Part shown: one piece after another, positions 1 to 6,723 of the stretch | Layout: each line of letters starts with the position of its first letter | Numbering within the stretch: the first letter of the stretch is position 1 | Assembly (NCBI RefSeq): GCF_035762905.1 | Contig: NZ_DASUCC010000114.1 | Span: 1-8,420 of the forward strand | Source of the DNA: DASYTH01 sp035762905 | Lineage (GTDB): Bacteria; Actinomycetota; Actinomycetes; Mycobacteriales; Pseudonocardiaceae | DNA: 8,420 nucleotides | Direction of reading: 5' to 3' | Position numbers and translations under genes: made by a program | Notes under the pieces: generated by a model | Seen by the model: the letters and a program-made list of their open reading frames with translations, nothing else | Told to the model about the DNA's origin: nothing | Databases searched by the model: none

Positions 1-2493
1 ATCGCTCATCACCTCGCGGAGCCCGGGCAGGTCGAACACGTCGCGGAGACACTCGCGGGTCGCCTCGAGCAAGATGGGAAAGGTCGGATGCCTCGCCGCG
101 ACCTGCAGCAGGTCGGCGCCACGCTGCCGCTGCTGCCACAGCGGCGTTCGCCGGCCGGGCATCCGGCGGGGAAGAAGCAGTGCACGCGCGGCGGCCTCGC
201 GGAACACGCTTCCGAACAGGCCGGTGCCGGGCAGCTGACGAACGACGAGCGCCTCGATCTCCTCCGGATCGAAGACGAGGTCGTCGAGGGGGACTCCGCC
301 GTCTTGATCGGAGTCCGGAAGACGCAAGACGATGCCGTCGTCGCTCCACAGCACGTCGACGTCGACACCCGCTCGCTCCGACAGTCGTTCCCGCACGGCC
401 ATGCCCCACGGGGCGTGGATCTTGGCGCCGAACGGCGTGAGGATGCACACGCGCCAGTCGCCGAGCTCGTCGCGGAACCGCTCGATCAGCATGGTCCGGT
501 CGTCCGGCACGTGCCGGGTGGCCGTGCGCTGCTCGGTCAGGTAGGCGAGCAGGTTGTCCACCGCCCAGTCGTCCAGGCCGGCCTCGGCCACCCGGGCGCG
601 GGCCGCCGCGTCGTCCATCGAGGACACGTCGCGGACGAATTTTCCGTACGCCCGGCCCAGCTCGAGCGGCCGGCCCGGCGCGTCGCCCTTCCAGAACGGC
701 ATCCGGGCCGGCTCGCCCGGCGCCGGCACCACGATCACCCGGTCGTGCGTGATGTCCTCGACCCGCCAGGCGGACGTGCCGAGCAGGAACGTGTCGCCCA
801 CCCGCGACTCGTAGACCATCTCCTCGTCCAGCTCGCCTACCCGGGACCCCGGCGCGCCCTCCGACCCCGGCGTCATCACGGTGAACAGCCCGCGGTCCGG
901 GATCGTGCCGCCGGAGGTGACCGCCAGCCGCTGCGCCCCCGGCCGGCCGTGCAGCTCGCCGCCGATCCGGTCCCAGGTGATCCGCGGCCGCAGCTCGCCG
1001 AACTCCTCGCTGGGATAGCGCCCGGCGAGCATGTCCAGCACCGCGTGCAGCGCCGAGTCGGGCAGCGCGGCGAACGGCGCCGCCCGGCGCACCAGCCCGG
1101 CGACCCCGTCCACGGTCCACGGCTCGAGCGCCACCATCGCCACGATGTGCTGGGCCAGCACGTCCAGCGGGTTGCGCGGGTAGCGCACCGCCTCGATCGC
1201 CCCGTCCGCCATCCGCTCCGCCACCACCGCGCAGGACACCAGATCGCCGCGGAACTTGGGGAACATCACCCCGCGGGACACCGCGCCCACCTGGTGCCCG
1301 GCCCGGCCGATGCGCTGCATGCCGGACGAGACCGTCGGCGGGGCCTCCACCTGGATCACCAGATCCACCGCGCCCATGTCGATGCCCAGCTCCAGCGACG
1401 AGGTGGCCACCACGCACGGCAACCGACCGGACTTGAGCTCCTCCTCGACGACGGTGCGCTTCTCCCGGGCCATCGAACCGTGATGCGCCCGGGCGATCAC
1501 CGGGTTCGCCACGCCGGCCGCCCAACCGGACTCGGCGATCGCCTCGGCCGGGAACCGGCCGACATCCTTGGGGTAGACCGGATCCTCGGCGGCCAGCTCG
1601 TTCAGCTTGGCGGTCAGCCGCTCGGCAAGCCGCCGCGAGTTGGCGAACACGATCGTGGACCGGTGCTGCCGAACCAGGTCGAGGATGCGCCGTTCGACCG
1701 AGGGCCAGATCGACGGGCGCGGCGCCTGCCCGGACTCCGGCTCCTGCTCGGTCACCTCGGTCATGTCCTCGACCGGAACCTCGACCCGCATCTCGATCGT
1801 CTTGGCGGTCGCCGGCTGGACCACCCGCACCGGGCGGCCGCCGGCCAGGAACGCGCTCACCTCGTCCACCGGCCGGACCGTGGCGGACAGGCCGATCCGC
1901 TGCGCCGGCCTTGGCAGCAGCGCGTCCAGCCGCTCGAGGGACAGCGCGAGGTGCGAGCCGCGCTTGACGCCGGCCACCGCGTGCACCTCGTCCACGATCA
2001 CGGTCTCCACCCCGCGCAGCGACTCCCGGGCGGCCGAGGTGAGCAGTAGGAACAGCGACTCCGGCGTGGTCACAAGCACGTCGGGCGGGGTGCGGGTGAA
2101 CGCCCGGCGCTCCTCGGCCGGGGTGTCGCCGGTGCGCATGCCGACCGTGATCGACGGCTCCGGCAGGCCCAGCCGGTGCGCGGCCTGGCGGATCCCGGCC
2201 AGCGGCGCCCGCAGGTTGCGCTGCACGTCGACGGCCAGCGCCTTGAGCGGTGACACGTAGAGCACCCGGCAGCGCCGGGACTTCTCGGCCGGCGGACCCG
2301 ACTCGGCCAGCTTGTCCAGCGCCCACAGGAAGGCGGCCAGGGTCTTTCCGGACCCGGTCGGGGCCACGACCAGCGCGTGCTCGCCCGCCGATGCCGCCCG
2401 CCACGCACCCTGCTGGGCCTCGGTGGGCGCGTCGAACGCACCGGCGAACCACTGGCGGGTGGCCGGCGTAAACAGCTCGAGCACGTCAGGCAC
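1..2493 (-). CDS. lhr: ATP-dependent helicase Lhr, N-terminal 831 residues (3' end beyond window)
   Basis: Large superfamily 2 helicase of the Lhr family. Family members are ATP-driven 3'-to-5' translocases that unwind DNA and RNA:DNA duplexes and act in DNA repair. Seen in the translation: an N-terminal LELFTPATRQWF segment; Walker A APTGSGKT at residues 44-51; DEVH box at 168-171; SAT motif at 203-205; RAHHGS and SSLELGID in the second RecA fold; QRIGRAGH (motif VI) at 393-400; and, near residues 770-800, the PRRMPGRRTPLWQQR signature of the domain that follows the winged helix in Lhr. The frame is open to base 1; full Lhr is about 1,500 residues, so roughly half is present. The GTG start is chosen because the recognisable Lhr N terminus begins there. 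AGGA lies 7 bases upstream, but the same bases form a -10 element, so a leaderless mRNA is equally possible. Gene is divergent from the Hsp70-like operon. Very sure of family. Confidence 0.95.
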   Translation of the reverse strand, partial: MPDVLELFTPATRQWFAGAFDAPTEAQQGAWRAASAGEHALVVAPTGSGKTLAAFLWALDKLAESGPPAEKSRRCRVLYVSPLKALAVDVQRNLRAPLAGIRQAAHRLGLPEPSITVGMRTGDTPAEERRAFTRTPPDVLVTTPESLFLLLTSAARESLRGVETVIVDEVHAVAGVKRGSHLALSLERLDALLPRPAQRIGLSATVRPVDEVSAFLAGGRPVRVVQPATAKTIEMRVEVPVEDMTEVTEQEPESGQAPRPSIWPSVERRILDLVRQHRSTIVFANSRRLAERLTAKLNELAAEDPVYPKDVGRFPAEAIAESGWAAGVANPVIARAHHGSMAREKRTVVEEELKSGRLPCVVATSSLELGIDMGAVDLVIQVEAPPTVSSGMQRIGRAGHQVGAVSRGVMFPKFRGDLVSCAVVAERMADGAIEAVRYPRNPLDVLAQHIVAMVALEPWTVDGVAGLVRRAAPFAALPDSALHAVLDMLAGRYPSEEFGELRPRITWDRIGGELHGRPGAQRLAVTSGGTIPDRGLFTVMTPGSEGAPGSRVGELDEEMVYESRVGDTFLLGTSAWRVEDITHDRVIVVPAPGEPARMPFWKGDAPGRPLELGRAYGKFVRDVSSMDDAAARARVAEAGLDDWAVDNLLAYLTEQRTATRHVPDDRTMLIERFRDELGDWRVCILTPFGAKIHAPWGMAVRERLSERAGVDVDVLWSDDGIVLRLPDSDQDGGVPLDDLVFDPEEIEALVVRQLPGTGLFGSVFREAAARALLLPRRMPGRRTPLWQQRQRGADLLQVAARHPTFPILLEATRECLRDVFDLPGLREVMSD

Positions 2494-2499
2494 GGGTCC

Positions 2500-2522
2500 A
2501 TCCTGACAGCCGGCACCGACAA
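2500..2522 (-). promoter_or_regulatory. Probable RecA-NDp/PafBC-type DNA-damage promoter of lhr
   Basis: On the minus strand TTGTCGGTG (2522-2514), 8 bases, then CAGGAT (2505-2500). This matches the actinobacterial RecA-independent DNA-damage promoter consensus tTGTCRGTG-N8-TAnnnT at all nine positions of the upstream element and with exact spacing; the -10 has C instead of the first T. Six bases separate the -10 from the GTG start of lhr, so the predicted transcript begins at or next to the start codon. That lhr is damage-inducible in mycobacteria is from memory of the literature; the site here is read directly. Confidence 0.72.
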
Positions 2523-2597
2523 AACCGGTCAGCCGCGATCTGGGAGACCGCGCCCACGGCGGTGGACACTCATGGCAGCATCTTCGGCAGCAGCGAC

Positions 2598-2605
2598 GAG
2601 GGGAG
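2598..2605 (+). promoter_or_regulatory. Ribosome binding site that fixes the start of the first Hsp70-like gene
   Basis: GAGGGGAG lies 4 bases before the GTG at 2610. It decides between that start and an in-frame GTG at 2562, which has no comparable site. The chosen start gives an N terminus (MNVLSVDLGTSN) that aligns with the paralogue downstream (MQVLSVDLGTSN). I found no convincing -10/-35 pair or CIRCE element in the 2494-2609 gap for this gene. Confidence 0.75.
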
Positions 2606-2609
2606 CAAT

Positions 2610-3668
2610 GTGAACGTCCTGTCCGTGGATCTCGGCACGTCCAACACCGTTGCCGTGCTGTCCGCGCACGGTCGGCCACCCCGGGTGGTCGACGTCGACG
2701 GGGCGTCCATGATGCCGTCCGCTGTGTTCGCCGCCGAGGACGGCAGCCTCATGGTCGGTCGGGAGGCCGAGCGCCGCGCCCGGCTGGACCCGTCCCGGTT
2801 CGAGCCCAACCCCAAGCGCCGCATCGACGAGGGCACGCTGCTGCTCGGTGACACCATCGTGCCGGTGACCGACGCCCTGGCCGGGGTGCTGCGCCGGGTC
2901 GCCGACGAGACCTCCCGCCAGCTCGGCGGCAAACGTCCGGACGAGGTCCGGCTGACCCACCCCGCACAGTGGGGACCGGTGCGGCGCAACACGCTGTTAT
3001 CCGCCGCCCGTCAGGCCGGGTGGGGCTCCAACCTGGTGCTGGTGCCCGAGCCGGTGGCCGCGGCCGCGCACTTCGCCTCGTTCCCCGGCCAGACCCTGGC
3101 CCCCGGACAGGCGCTTGCCGTGTACGACCTGGGCGCCGGCACGTTCGACGTGGCCATCGTCGGCGCCACGCAGAAGGGTTTCGTGGTCCTGGCCGAGGCC
3201 GGTCTGCCCGATCTCGGCGGCATCGACGTGGACCAGGCGCTGCTCGAGCACGTCGGCCGGCAGGTCTCCCAGCGAGACCCGGCGGGCTGGCAGAACCTGC
3301 TGCGCCCGCAGTCCACCGGCGACCGCCGGGCCCAGCGGGCGCTGCGCGAGGACGTGCGGGCGGCCAAGGAGTCGCTGTCCCGGCACCCGCAGACCGACCT
3401 GCCGCTGCCCGAGCCGTTCGACGACGTGCTGGTGACCAGGTTGGAGCTGGAGGCGCTGATCCGGCCGGGCATGCTGCGCAGCGTCGAGCTGCTGGCCGCC
3501 ACCATTCGGTCCACCGGCATGGCCGCGGACCGGCTCGCCGGCATCTACCTGGTCGGCGGCTCCAGCCGGATCCCGGTGATCGCCACGCTGATCGCCGAGC
3601 AGCTCCGGGTGGTGCCGACCAGCCTGGACCAGCCGGAGACCGCGGTCGCCCTCGGCGCGCACCACGTG
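2610..3668 (+). repeat. Direct duplication, copy 1 (ATPase half)
   Basis: This stretch aligns without gaps to 4538-5596, offset 1,928 bases. By my count the encoded 353 residues differ at about 47 positions (about 87% identity). Two blocks are base-for-base identical: 3023-3099 (77 bases) and 3606-3668 (63 bases), including third codon positions. Similarity falls off sharply after codon 353. Confidence 0.9.
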
Positions 3669-4532
3669 CCGCAGGAGGGGATCACGATGCGCACCAGCGA
3701 CATCAGCGGCACGATCGAGATCGTCCAGCGCACCAAGGCGATGACGCCCTCGGCCACGCCTTACGTGCCACCGACACCGAGCGGGCCAACGGTGCCGAGC
3801 GCCTTTCCGAACAGCGGTCCGCAGCGGGTGCTGCCGCAGGGCCCGCCGCCGGGCCCGCCGAGCGGTCCGGTTCCGGTGCCCGGGCCGGCCGGCCCGCCGC
3901 CGGTCGGCCCCCAGTTCGTCGGCCACCAGGTTCCGGCGCCGCCACCGGCCCGGTCCAACCGCAAGCCGCTGATCATCCTCGGGGCGATCGTCGCGGTCGC
4001 CGTGATCGCCGTGGGGATCACGTTCTTCGCCACCTCCGGCGGCGGTGGGGGCGGTGGGGTGGCCGCCAGCGAATGCACCGACAAGACCCCGGACGGCGAT
4101 GGCTTCAGCAAGTGCATGCGCACGCTGGCCGGCAAGGTGGTGGACAACAACGATTGCGCGTCCGGCGTGCGGATGCCGACCGGTGGGAGCTCGATCCCGG
4201 CGCCCGGTGCCACCGCGGCGACCTGCCAGCTCGGCGACGACTACACGATCTTCTACTACCACTTCGACTCACCGGAGATCGCCGACAAGAACGTCGACGC
4301 ATTCCTCAACGCGTTCTCCAAGTCGAAGCAGACCGCGGACGGCGGTGACTGGTCCGGCGGCGGGCTGTCCGGCAAGTACTACTCGTTCGAGGTGCTCGGC
4401 GTCGGTGCGATGCTGTTCACGGTCGAGGACAGCCCGGTGATGGGCACGCTGATGAAGCTGTCCACCGACTCGTCCGGCGAGTCCATCACGGACTACTTCA
4501 ACGAGCACGTCAAGCCGGGTTCGAACGGCTGA
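2610..4532 (+). CDS. Membrane-anchored Hsp70-like ATPase with four-cysteine external domain (first paralogue)
   Basis: 640 residues from a GTG start. Residues 1-353 form an Hsp70/actin-type ATPase: phosphate-1 loop DLGTSN (7-12), VPEPVAAAA (145-153), phosphate-2 loop YDLGAGTFD (172-180) and adenosine motif YLVGGSSR (313-320). There is no Hsp70 substrate-binding domain or DnaK-type linker, so it is not a DnaK chaperone. Instead come a Pro-rich linker (about 354-452, ending in RSNRK), one hydrophobic span (453-475), an eight-glycine run, and a C-terminal domain with Cys 489, 502, 516 and 539. Basic residues before the span predict ATPase inside, Cys domain outside, probably with two disulfides (inference). 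The architecture recalls transmembrane Ser/Thr kinases: cytosolic nucleotide enzyme, linker, span, sensor. It is the first gene of a two-gene operon with its paralogue 5 bases downstream. The biological role is unknown; a signalling or envelope-assembly ATPase is the best guess. Confidence 0.9.
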   Translation: MNVLSVDLGTSNTVAVLSAHGRPPRVVDVDGASMMPSAVFAAEDGSLMVGREAERRARLDPSRFEPNPKRRIDEGTLLLGDTIVPVTDALAGVLRRVADETSRQLGGKRPDEVRLTHPAQWGPVRRNTLLSAARQAGWGSNLVLVPEPVAAAAHFASFPGQTLAPGQALAVYDLGAGTFDVAIVGATQKGFVVLAEAGLPDLGGIDVDQALLEHVGRQVSQRDPAGWQNLLRPQSTGDRRAQRALREDVRAAKESLSRHPQTDLPLPEPFDDVLVTRLELEALIRPGMLRSVELLAATIRSTGMAADRLAGIYLVGGSSRIPVIATLIAEQLRVVPTSLDQPETAVALGAHHVPQEGITMRTSDISGTIEIVQRTKAMTPSATPYVPPTPSGPTVPSAFPNSGPQRVLPQGPPPGPPSGPVPVPGPAGPPPVGPQFVGHQVPAPPPARSNRKPLIILGAIVAVAVIAVGITFFATSGGGGGGGVAASECTDKTPDGDGFSKCMRTLAGKVVDNNDCASGVRMPTGGSSIPAPGATAATCQLGDDYTIFYYHFDSPEIADKNVDAFLNAFSKSKQTADGGDWSGGGLSGKYYSFEVLGVGAMLFTVEDSPVMGTLMKLSTDSSGESITDYFNEHVKPGSNG

Positions 4533-4537
4533 GCCGG

Positions 4538-5596
4538 ATGCAGGTCCTGTCCGTCGATCTCGGCACCTCCAACACCGTCGCCGTGCTGTCCGCGCACGGC
4601 CGGCCGCCGCGGGTGGTCGAGGTGGACGGCGCGGCCACGATGCCCTCCGCGGTGTTCGCCGCCGAGGACGGCGGGCTGGTCGTCGGCCGGGACGCCGAGC
4701 GTCGCGCCCGGCTGGACCCGTCCCGGTTCGAGCCCAATCCCAAGCGCCGCATCGACGAGGGCACGCTGCTGCTCGGTGATCGGGTCATCCCGGTCACCGA
4801 CGCGCTGGCCGCTGTGCTGCACCGGGTGGGCGAGGAGACCTCGCGGCAGCTCGGCGGGGCGCGCCCGGACGAGGTCCGGCTGACCCACCCGGCGCAGTGG
4901 GGACCGGTGCGGCGCAACGTGTTGCTGGCCGCGGCCCGGCTGGCCGGGTTGGGCTCCAACCTGGTGCTGGTGCCCGAGCCGGTGGCCGCGGCCGCGCACT
5001 TCGCCTCGTTCCCCGGCCAGACCCTGGGTCCCGGGCAGGCGCTGGCCGTGTACGACCTGGGTGCCGGCACGTTCGACGTGGCGATCGTGGGCGCGACCCA
5101 GCACGGGTTCGCCGTGCTGGCCGAGGACGGACTGCCCGATCTCGGTGGGCTGGACGTGGATCAGGCGCTGCTCGAGCACGTCGGCCGGCAGGTGTCGCCG
5201 CGGGATCCGGCGCGCTGGCTGAGCCTGCTGCGGCCGGCGTCGAGCGGGGACCGGCGGGCCCGGCGGGCGCTGCAGGAGGATGTGCGGGCGGGCAAGGAGT
5301 CGCTGTCCCGGCACCCGCAGACCGAGGTGCCGCTGCCGGAGCCGTTCCATGACGTGCTGGTGACCAGGGTGGAGCTGGAGGCGCTGATCCGGCCGAACCT
5401 GCTGCGCACGGTCGAGCTGCTGGCCGCCACGATCCGCGCGACCGGCCTCCGCCCGGACCGGCTGGCCGGCATCTACCTGGTCGGCGGGTCCAGCCGGATC
5501 CCACTGGTCGCCACGCTGATCGGCGAGCAGCTGCGGGTGGTGCCGACCAGCCTGGACCAGCCGGAGACCGCGGTCGCCCTCGGCGCGCACCACGTG
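4538..5596 (+). repeat. Direct duplication, copy 2 (ATPase half)
   Basis: Second copy of the duplicated ATPase-coding segment. The identical blocks are at 4951-5027 and 5534-5596. See copy 1 at 2610-3668. Confidence 0.9.
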
Positions 5597-6289
5597 AACC
5601 GGGAGGGCGTCAGCCAGCGGACCCGGGATCTCGGTCCGCCGCAGCAGCGCGGCGGGCCCGCCGGACCGCCGGGCGTCTTCGGCCCGCCCGCGCCGGCGTT
5701 CGGGCAACCTGTCCCGCCGCCGGTGCCGCCGGGGCCGCCGGGTCGCCGGTCGGCCGGGCGCCGGCTGCTGGCCGCCGGCGCCGCGCTGGTGGTGGTCGCG
5801 GTGGCCGTTGTCGTCGGGATCTTTCTGGTCAACCCGGGCGGCGACCTGCCCACCGCGGAAGGCTGCCAGCAGAAGGGAACCAAGGACGGCACCGGGTTCA
5901 CCTCGTGCCTGCGGCAGCTGGCCGGGGCGGTGCCGGACCACAGCCAGTGCCAGGCCGGGGACGGCCGGTCGGTCGCCGACGTGACCTGCACGCTGCCCGA
6001 GGACTACCAGGTCAACTACGCGCACGTGGCCTCGCAGGACGATGTGCGGCGGGTGCTGGCCTCCGAACTGGGCACGATGACCCAGGGCGATCATGTCGAG
6101 GCGGACTGGAGGGGCAACGGGTTGGCCGGCCGGTTCCGGGCCGGGGTGAGCGGCGGCAGCGGCGTGCTGGTGTTCACGGTCGGGGACCGGCCGCTGGTCG
6201 GCTGGCTGACCAAGACCCAGCTGCGCGACGACTTCACGCCGGACACGCTGGCCGACTACTTCGCCCAGCGGGTTCAGCCGGGGACCTAA
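4538..6289 (+). CDS. Membrane-anchored Hsp70-like ATPase with four-cysteine external domain (second paralogue)
   Basis: 583 residues from ATG, 5 bases after the stop of the first paralogue and with no strong ribosome binding site (only GAG nearby), so translation is probably coupled. The layout is the same: ATPase fold at 1-353 with DLGTSN (7-12), YDLGAGTFD (172-180) and YLVGGSSR (313-320) all intact; a shorter Pro-rich linker (about 354-409, ending in basic residues); a membrane span (410-431); and an external domain with Cys 443, 457, 471 and 484. The external domain is recognisably related to the first paralogue's (shared DG.GF..C.R.LAG, DY, WxGxGLxG, FTV.D.P, DYF...V.PG pattern) but far more diverged than the ATPase half. 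Both copies keep every nucleotide-loop motif, so neither looks decayed. A heteromeric pair with different ligand specificities is an inference. The TAA stop overlaps the stop of the minus-strand peptide gene. Confidence 0.9.
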   Translation: MQVLSVDLGTSNTVAVLSAHGRPPRVVEVDGAATMPSAVFAAEDGGLVVGRDAERRARLDPSRFEPNPKRRIDEGTLLLGDRVIPVTDALAAVLHRVGEETSRQLGGARPDEVRLTHPAQWGPVRRNVLLAAARLAGLGSNLVLVPEPVAAAAHFASFPGQTLGPGQALAVYDLGAGTFDVAIVGATQHGFAVLAEDGLPDLGGLDVDQALLEHVGRQVSPRDPARWLSLLRPASSGDRRARRALQEDVRAGKESLSRHPQTEVPLPEPFHDVLVTRVELEALIRPNLLRTVELLAATIRATGLRPDRLAGIYLVGGSSRIPLVATLIGEQLRVVPTSLDQPETAVALGAHHVNREGVSQRTRDLGPPQQRGGPAGPPGVFGPPAPAFGQPVPPPVPPGPPGRRSAGRRLLAAGAALVVVAVAVVVGIFLVNPGGDLPTAEGCQQKGTKDGTGFTSCLRQLAGAVPDHSQCQAGDGRSVADVTCTLPEDYQVNYAHVASQDDVRRVLASELGTMTQGDHVEADWRGNGLAGRFRAGVSGGSGVLVFTVGDRPLVGWLTKTQLRDDFTPDTLADYFAQRVQPGT

Positions 6290-6393
6290 CGCCTGCGGTT
6301 GCGCAACGCGATCAGGCCGACCACGATCGCGGCGACCAGGGTCGCGATCGAGCCGAAGGTCAGCAGCGCCGACTCCAGGCCGGACATCTCCAT
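6286..6393 (-). CDS. 35-residue single-span membrane peptide, possibly DNA-damage induced
   Basis: Small open frame, ATG at 6393, TAG at 6288-6286. The peptide has a short acidic N terminus (MEMSGLE), a continuous hydrophobic span at about residues 8-30, and a basic end, RNRRR. By the positive-inside rule the C terminus faces the cytosol. I do not recognise the family. Support for a real gene: a -10 element TAGGAT 7 bases before the ATG, an upstream GTCGG at the spacing seen for lhr and recA, a clean membrane-peptide composition unlike the Arg/Pro/Gly-rich shadows of antisense frames, and a position in an otherwise empty gap. AGGA also lies 8 bases upstream, and M3 is an alternative start. 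The frame stays open upstream to 7593, but that part is antisense to recA and the DUF3046 gene. By analogy with small damage-induced membrane peptides (SidA of Caulobacter, TisB of E. coli) it could act on division or the membrane; that is speculation. Confidence 0.65.
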   Translation of the reverse strand: MEMSGLESALLTFGSIATLVAAIVVGLIALRNRRR

Positions 6394-6400
6394 GCTGCCA

Positions 6401-6423
6401 ATCCTATGGCGGCGGGCCGACGT
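6401..6423 (-). promoter_or_regulatory. Probable RecA-NDp/PafBC-type promoter of the 35-residue peptide gene
   Basis: On the minus strand ACGTCGGCC (6423-6415), 8 bases, TAGGAT (6406-6401), then 7 bases to the ATG. The 9-base upstream element is identical to the one before recA (6724-6732) and at the same distance from its -10. It matches the core GTCRG of the consensus but not the flanking TT or TG. The predicted mRNA is leaderless. Confidence 0.55.
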
Positions 6424-6428
6424 AGGGT
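6423..6428 (+). promoter_or_regulatory. -10 element of the DUF3046 gene
   Basis: TAGGGT fits TANNNT and ends 7 bases before the ATG at 6436, again predicting a leaderless transcript; the GGGTGGGG overlapping it could instead serve as a ribosome binding site. No -35 or GTCGG element is at the expected place. It shares base 6423 with the upstream element of the divergent promoter at 6401-6423. Confidence 0.5.
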
Positions 6429-6435
6429 GGGGCCG

Positions 6436-6630
6436 ATGCGTATCACGGCGTTCCGCAGGTTGATGGCCGAGGAGTTCGGTGAGGTGCGGGCGGACATGCT
6501 CGCCCGCGACCACGTGTTCAGCGCGCTCGGCAGCCGGACGGTCGATCAGGCCCTCGATGAGGGCCTGCCGACCAAGGAGATCTGGCGCGCGGTGTGCGAT
6601 GCGTTCGACGTACCGCCGGAGCGGCGCTGA
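6436..6630 (+). CDS. DUF3046 family protein
   Basis: 64-residue protein beginning MRITAFRRLMAEEFGE and ending in PPERR, with the DHVFSALGSRTVDQALDEG and W.AVCDAFDVP segments typical of DUF3046. The family is small (roughly 60-70 residues), actinobacterial and commonly found just upstream of recA, as here; its function is not known. No cysteine pair, signal peptide or membrane span is present; it is predicted soluble and helical. The ATG is the only start that gives the family N terminus. It lies 162 bases before recA, which has its own promoters, so any co-transcription would be partial. Confidence 0.9.
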   Translation: MRITAFRRLMAEEFGEVRADMLARDHVFSALGSRTVDQALDEGLPTKEIWRAVCDAFDVPPERR

Positions 6631-6649
6631 GCGGCGTGTCGGGTCGTCT

Positions 6650-6665
6650 TCGAACATCCGTTCGT
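6650..6665. promoter_or_regulatory. LexA binding site (SOS box) of recA
   Basis: TCGAACATCCGTTCGT matches the actinobacterial/Bacillus-type LexA box TCGAAC-N4-GTTCGA at 11 of 12 half-site positions. It sits directly upstream of a -10 element (6667-6672), where bound LexA would block polymerase. It lies 128 bases before the recA ATG. Confidence 0.9.
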
Positions 6666-6666
6666 C

Positions 6667-6672
6667 TAGGCT
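6667..6672 (+). promoter_or_regulatory. -10 element of the distal, LexA-controlled recA promoter
   Basis: TAGGCT fits TANNNT and starts 2 bases after the SOS box. No good TTGACA-like -35 is visible at 17 bases (TCGTCT). Transcription would start near 6679, giving a leader of about 114 bases that includes both TGTCCACAG repeats. Confidence 0.6.
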
Positions 6673-6673
6673 G

Positions 6674-6682
6674 TTGTCCACA
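6674..6682 (+). promoter_or_regulatory. DnaA-box-like 9-mer, copy 1
   Basis: TTGTCCACA equals the DnaA box consensus described for Streptomyces. It falls over the predicted start of the LexA-controlled recA transcript. It also overlaps a perfect hairpin GGCTGT-TGTCC-ACAGCC (6669-6685), so an RNA or protein-operator role is an alternative. Confidence 0.4.
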
Positions 6683-6692
6683 GCCGGGTCAG

Positions 6693-6701
6693 CTGTCCAC
6701 A
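6693..6701 (+). promoter_or_regulatory. DnaA-box-like 9-mer, copy 2
   Basis: CTGTCCACA differs from the copy at 6674-6682 only in its first base and starts 19 bases later, close to two helical turns, so both would face the same side of the DNA. The shared core extends to TGTCCACAG. Confidence 0.35.
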
Positions 6702-6723
6702 GATCGGCGCGGCGGATCGGAAA

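Noticed and set aside
88..2049. 653-codon open frame on the plus strand
   Set aside because: It is antisense to lhr, has Arg/His/Pro/Gly-rich composition typical of shadow frames in GC-rich DNA, and shows no domain; the minus strand carries clear helicase motifs.
2562..2609. Upstream GTG start for the first Hsp70-like gene
   Set aside because: No ribosome binding site; the extra 16 residues have no match in the paralogue, whose start aligns with GTG 2610.
2494..2609. Heat-shock operators (CIRCE, HAIR) before the Hsp70-like genes
   Set aside because: No inverted GAGTGCTAA-type or CTTGAGT-type repeat is present; with no substrate-binding domain, these proteins need not be under heat-shock control.
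2997..4262. Long minus-strand frame opposite the first Hsp70-like gene
   Set aside because: Low-complexity His/Arg/Gly/Ala composition. A similar shadow exists at 4493-6094 opposite the paralogue, as expected from duplication of the sense gene rather than from coding on that strand.
6618..6648. Possible terminator after the DUF3046 gene
   Set aside because: The GCGGCG motifs are direct, not inverted, repeats, and no stable stem with a U-run follows.
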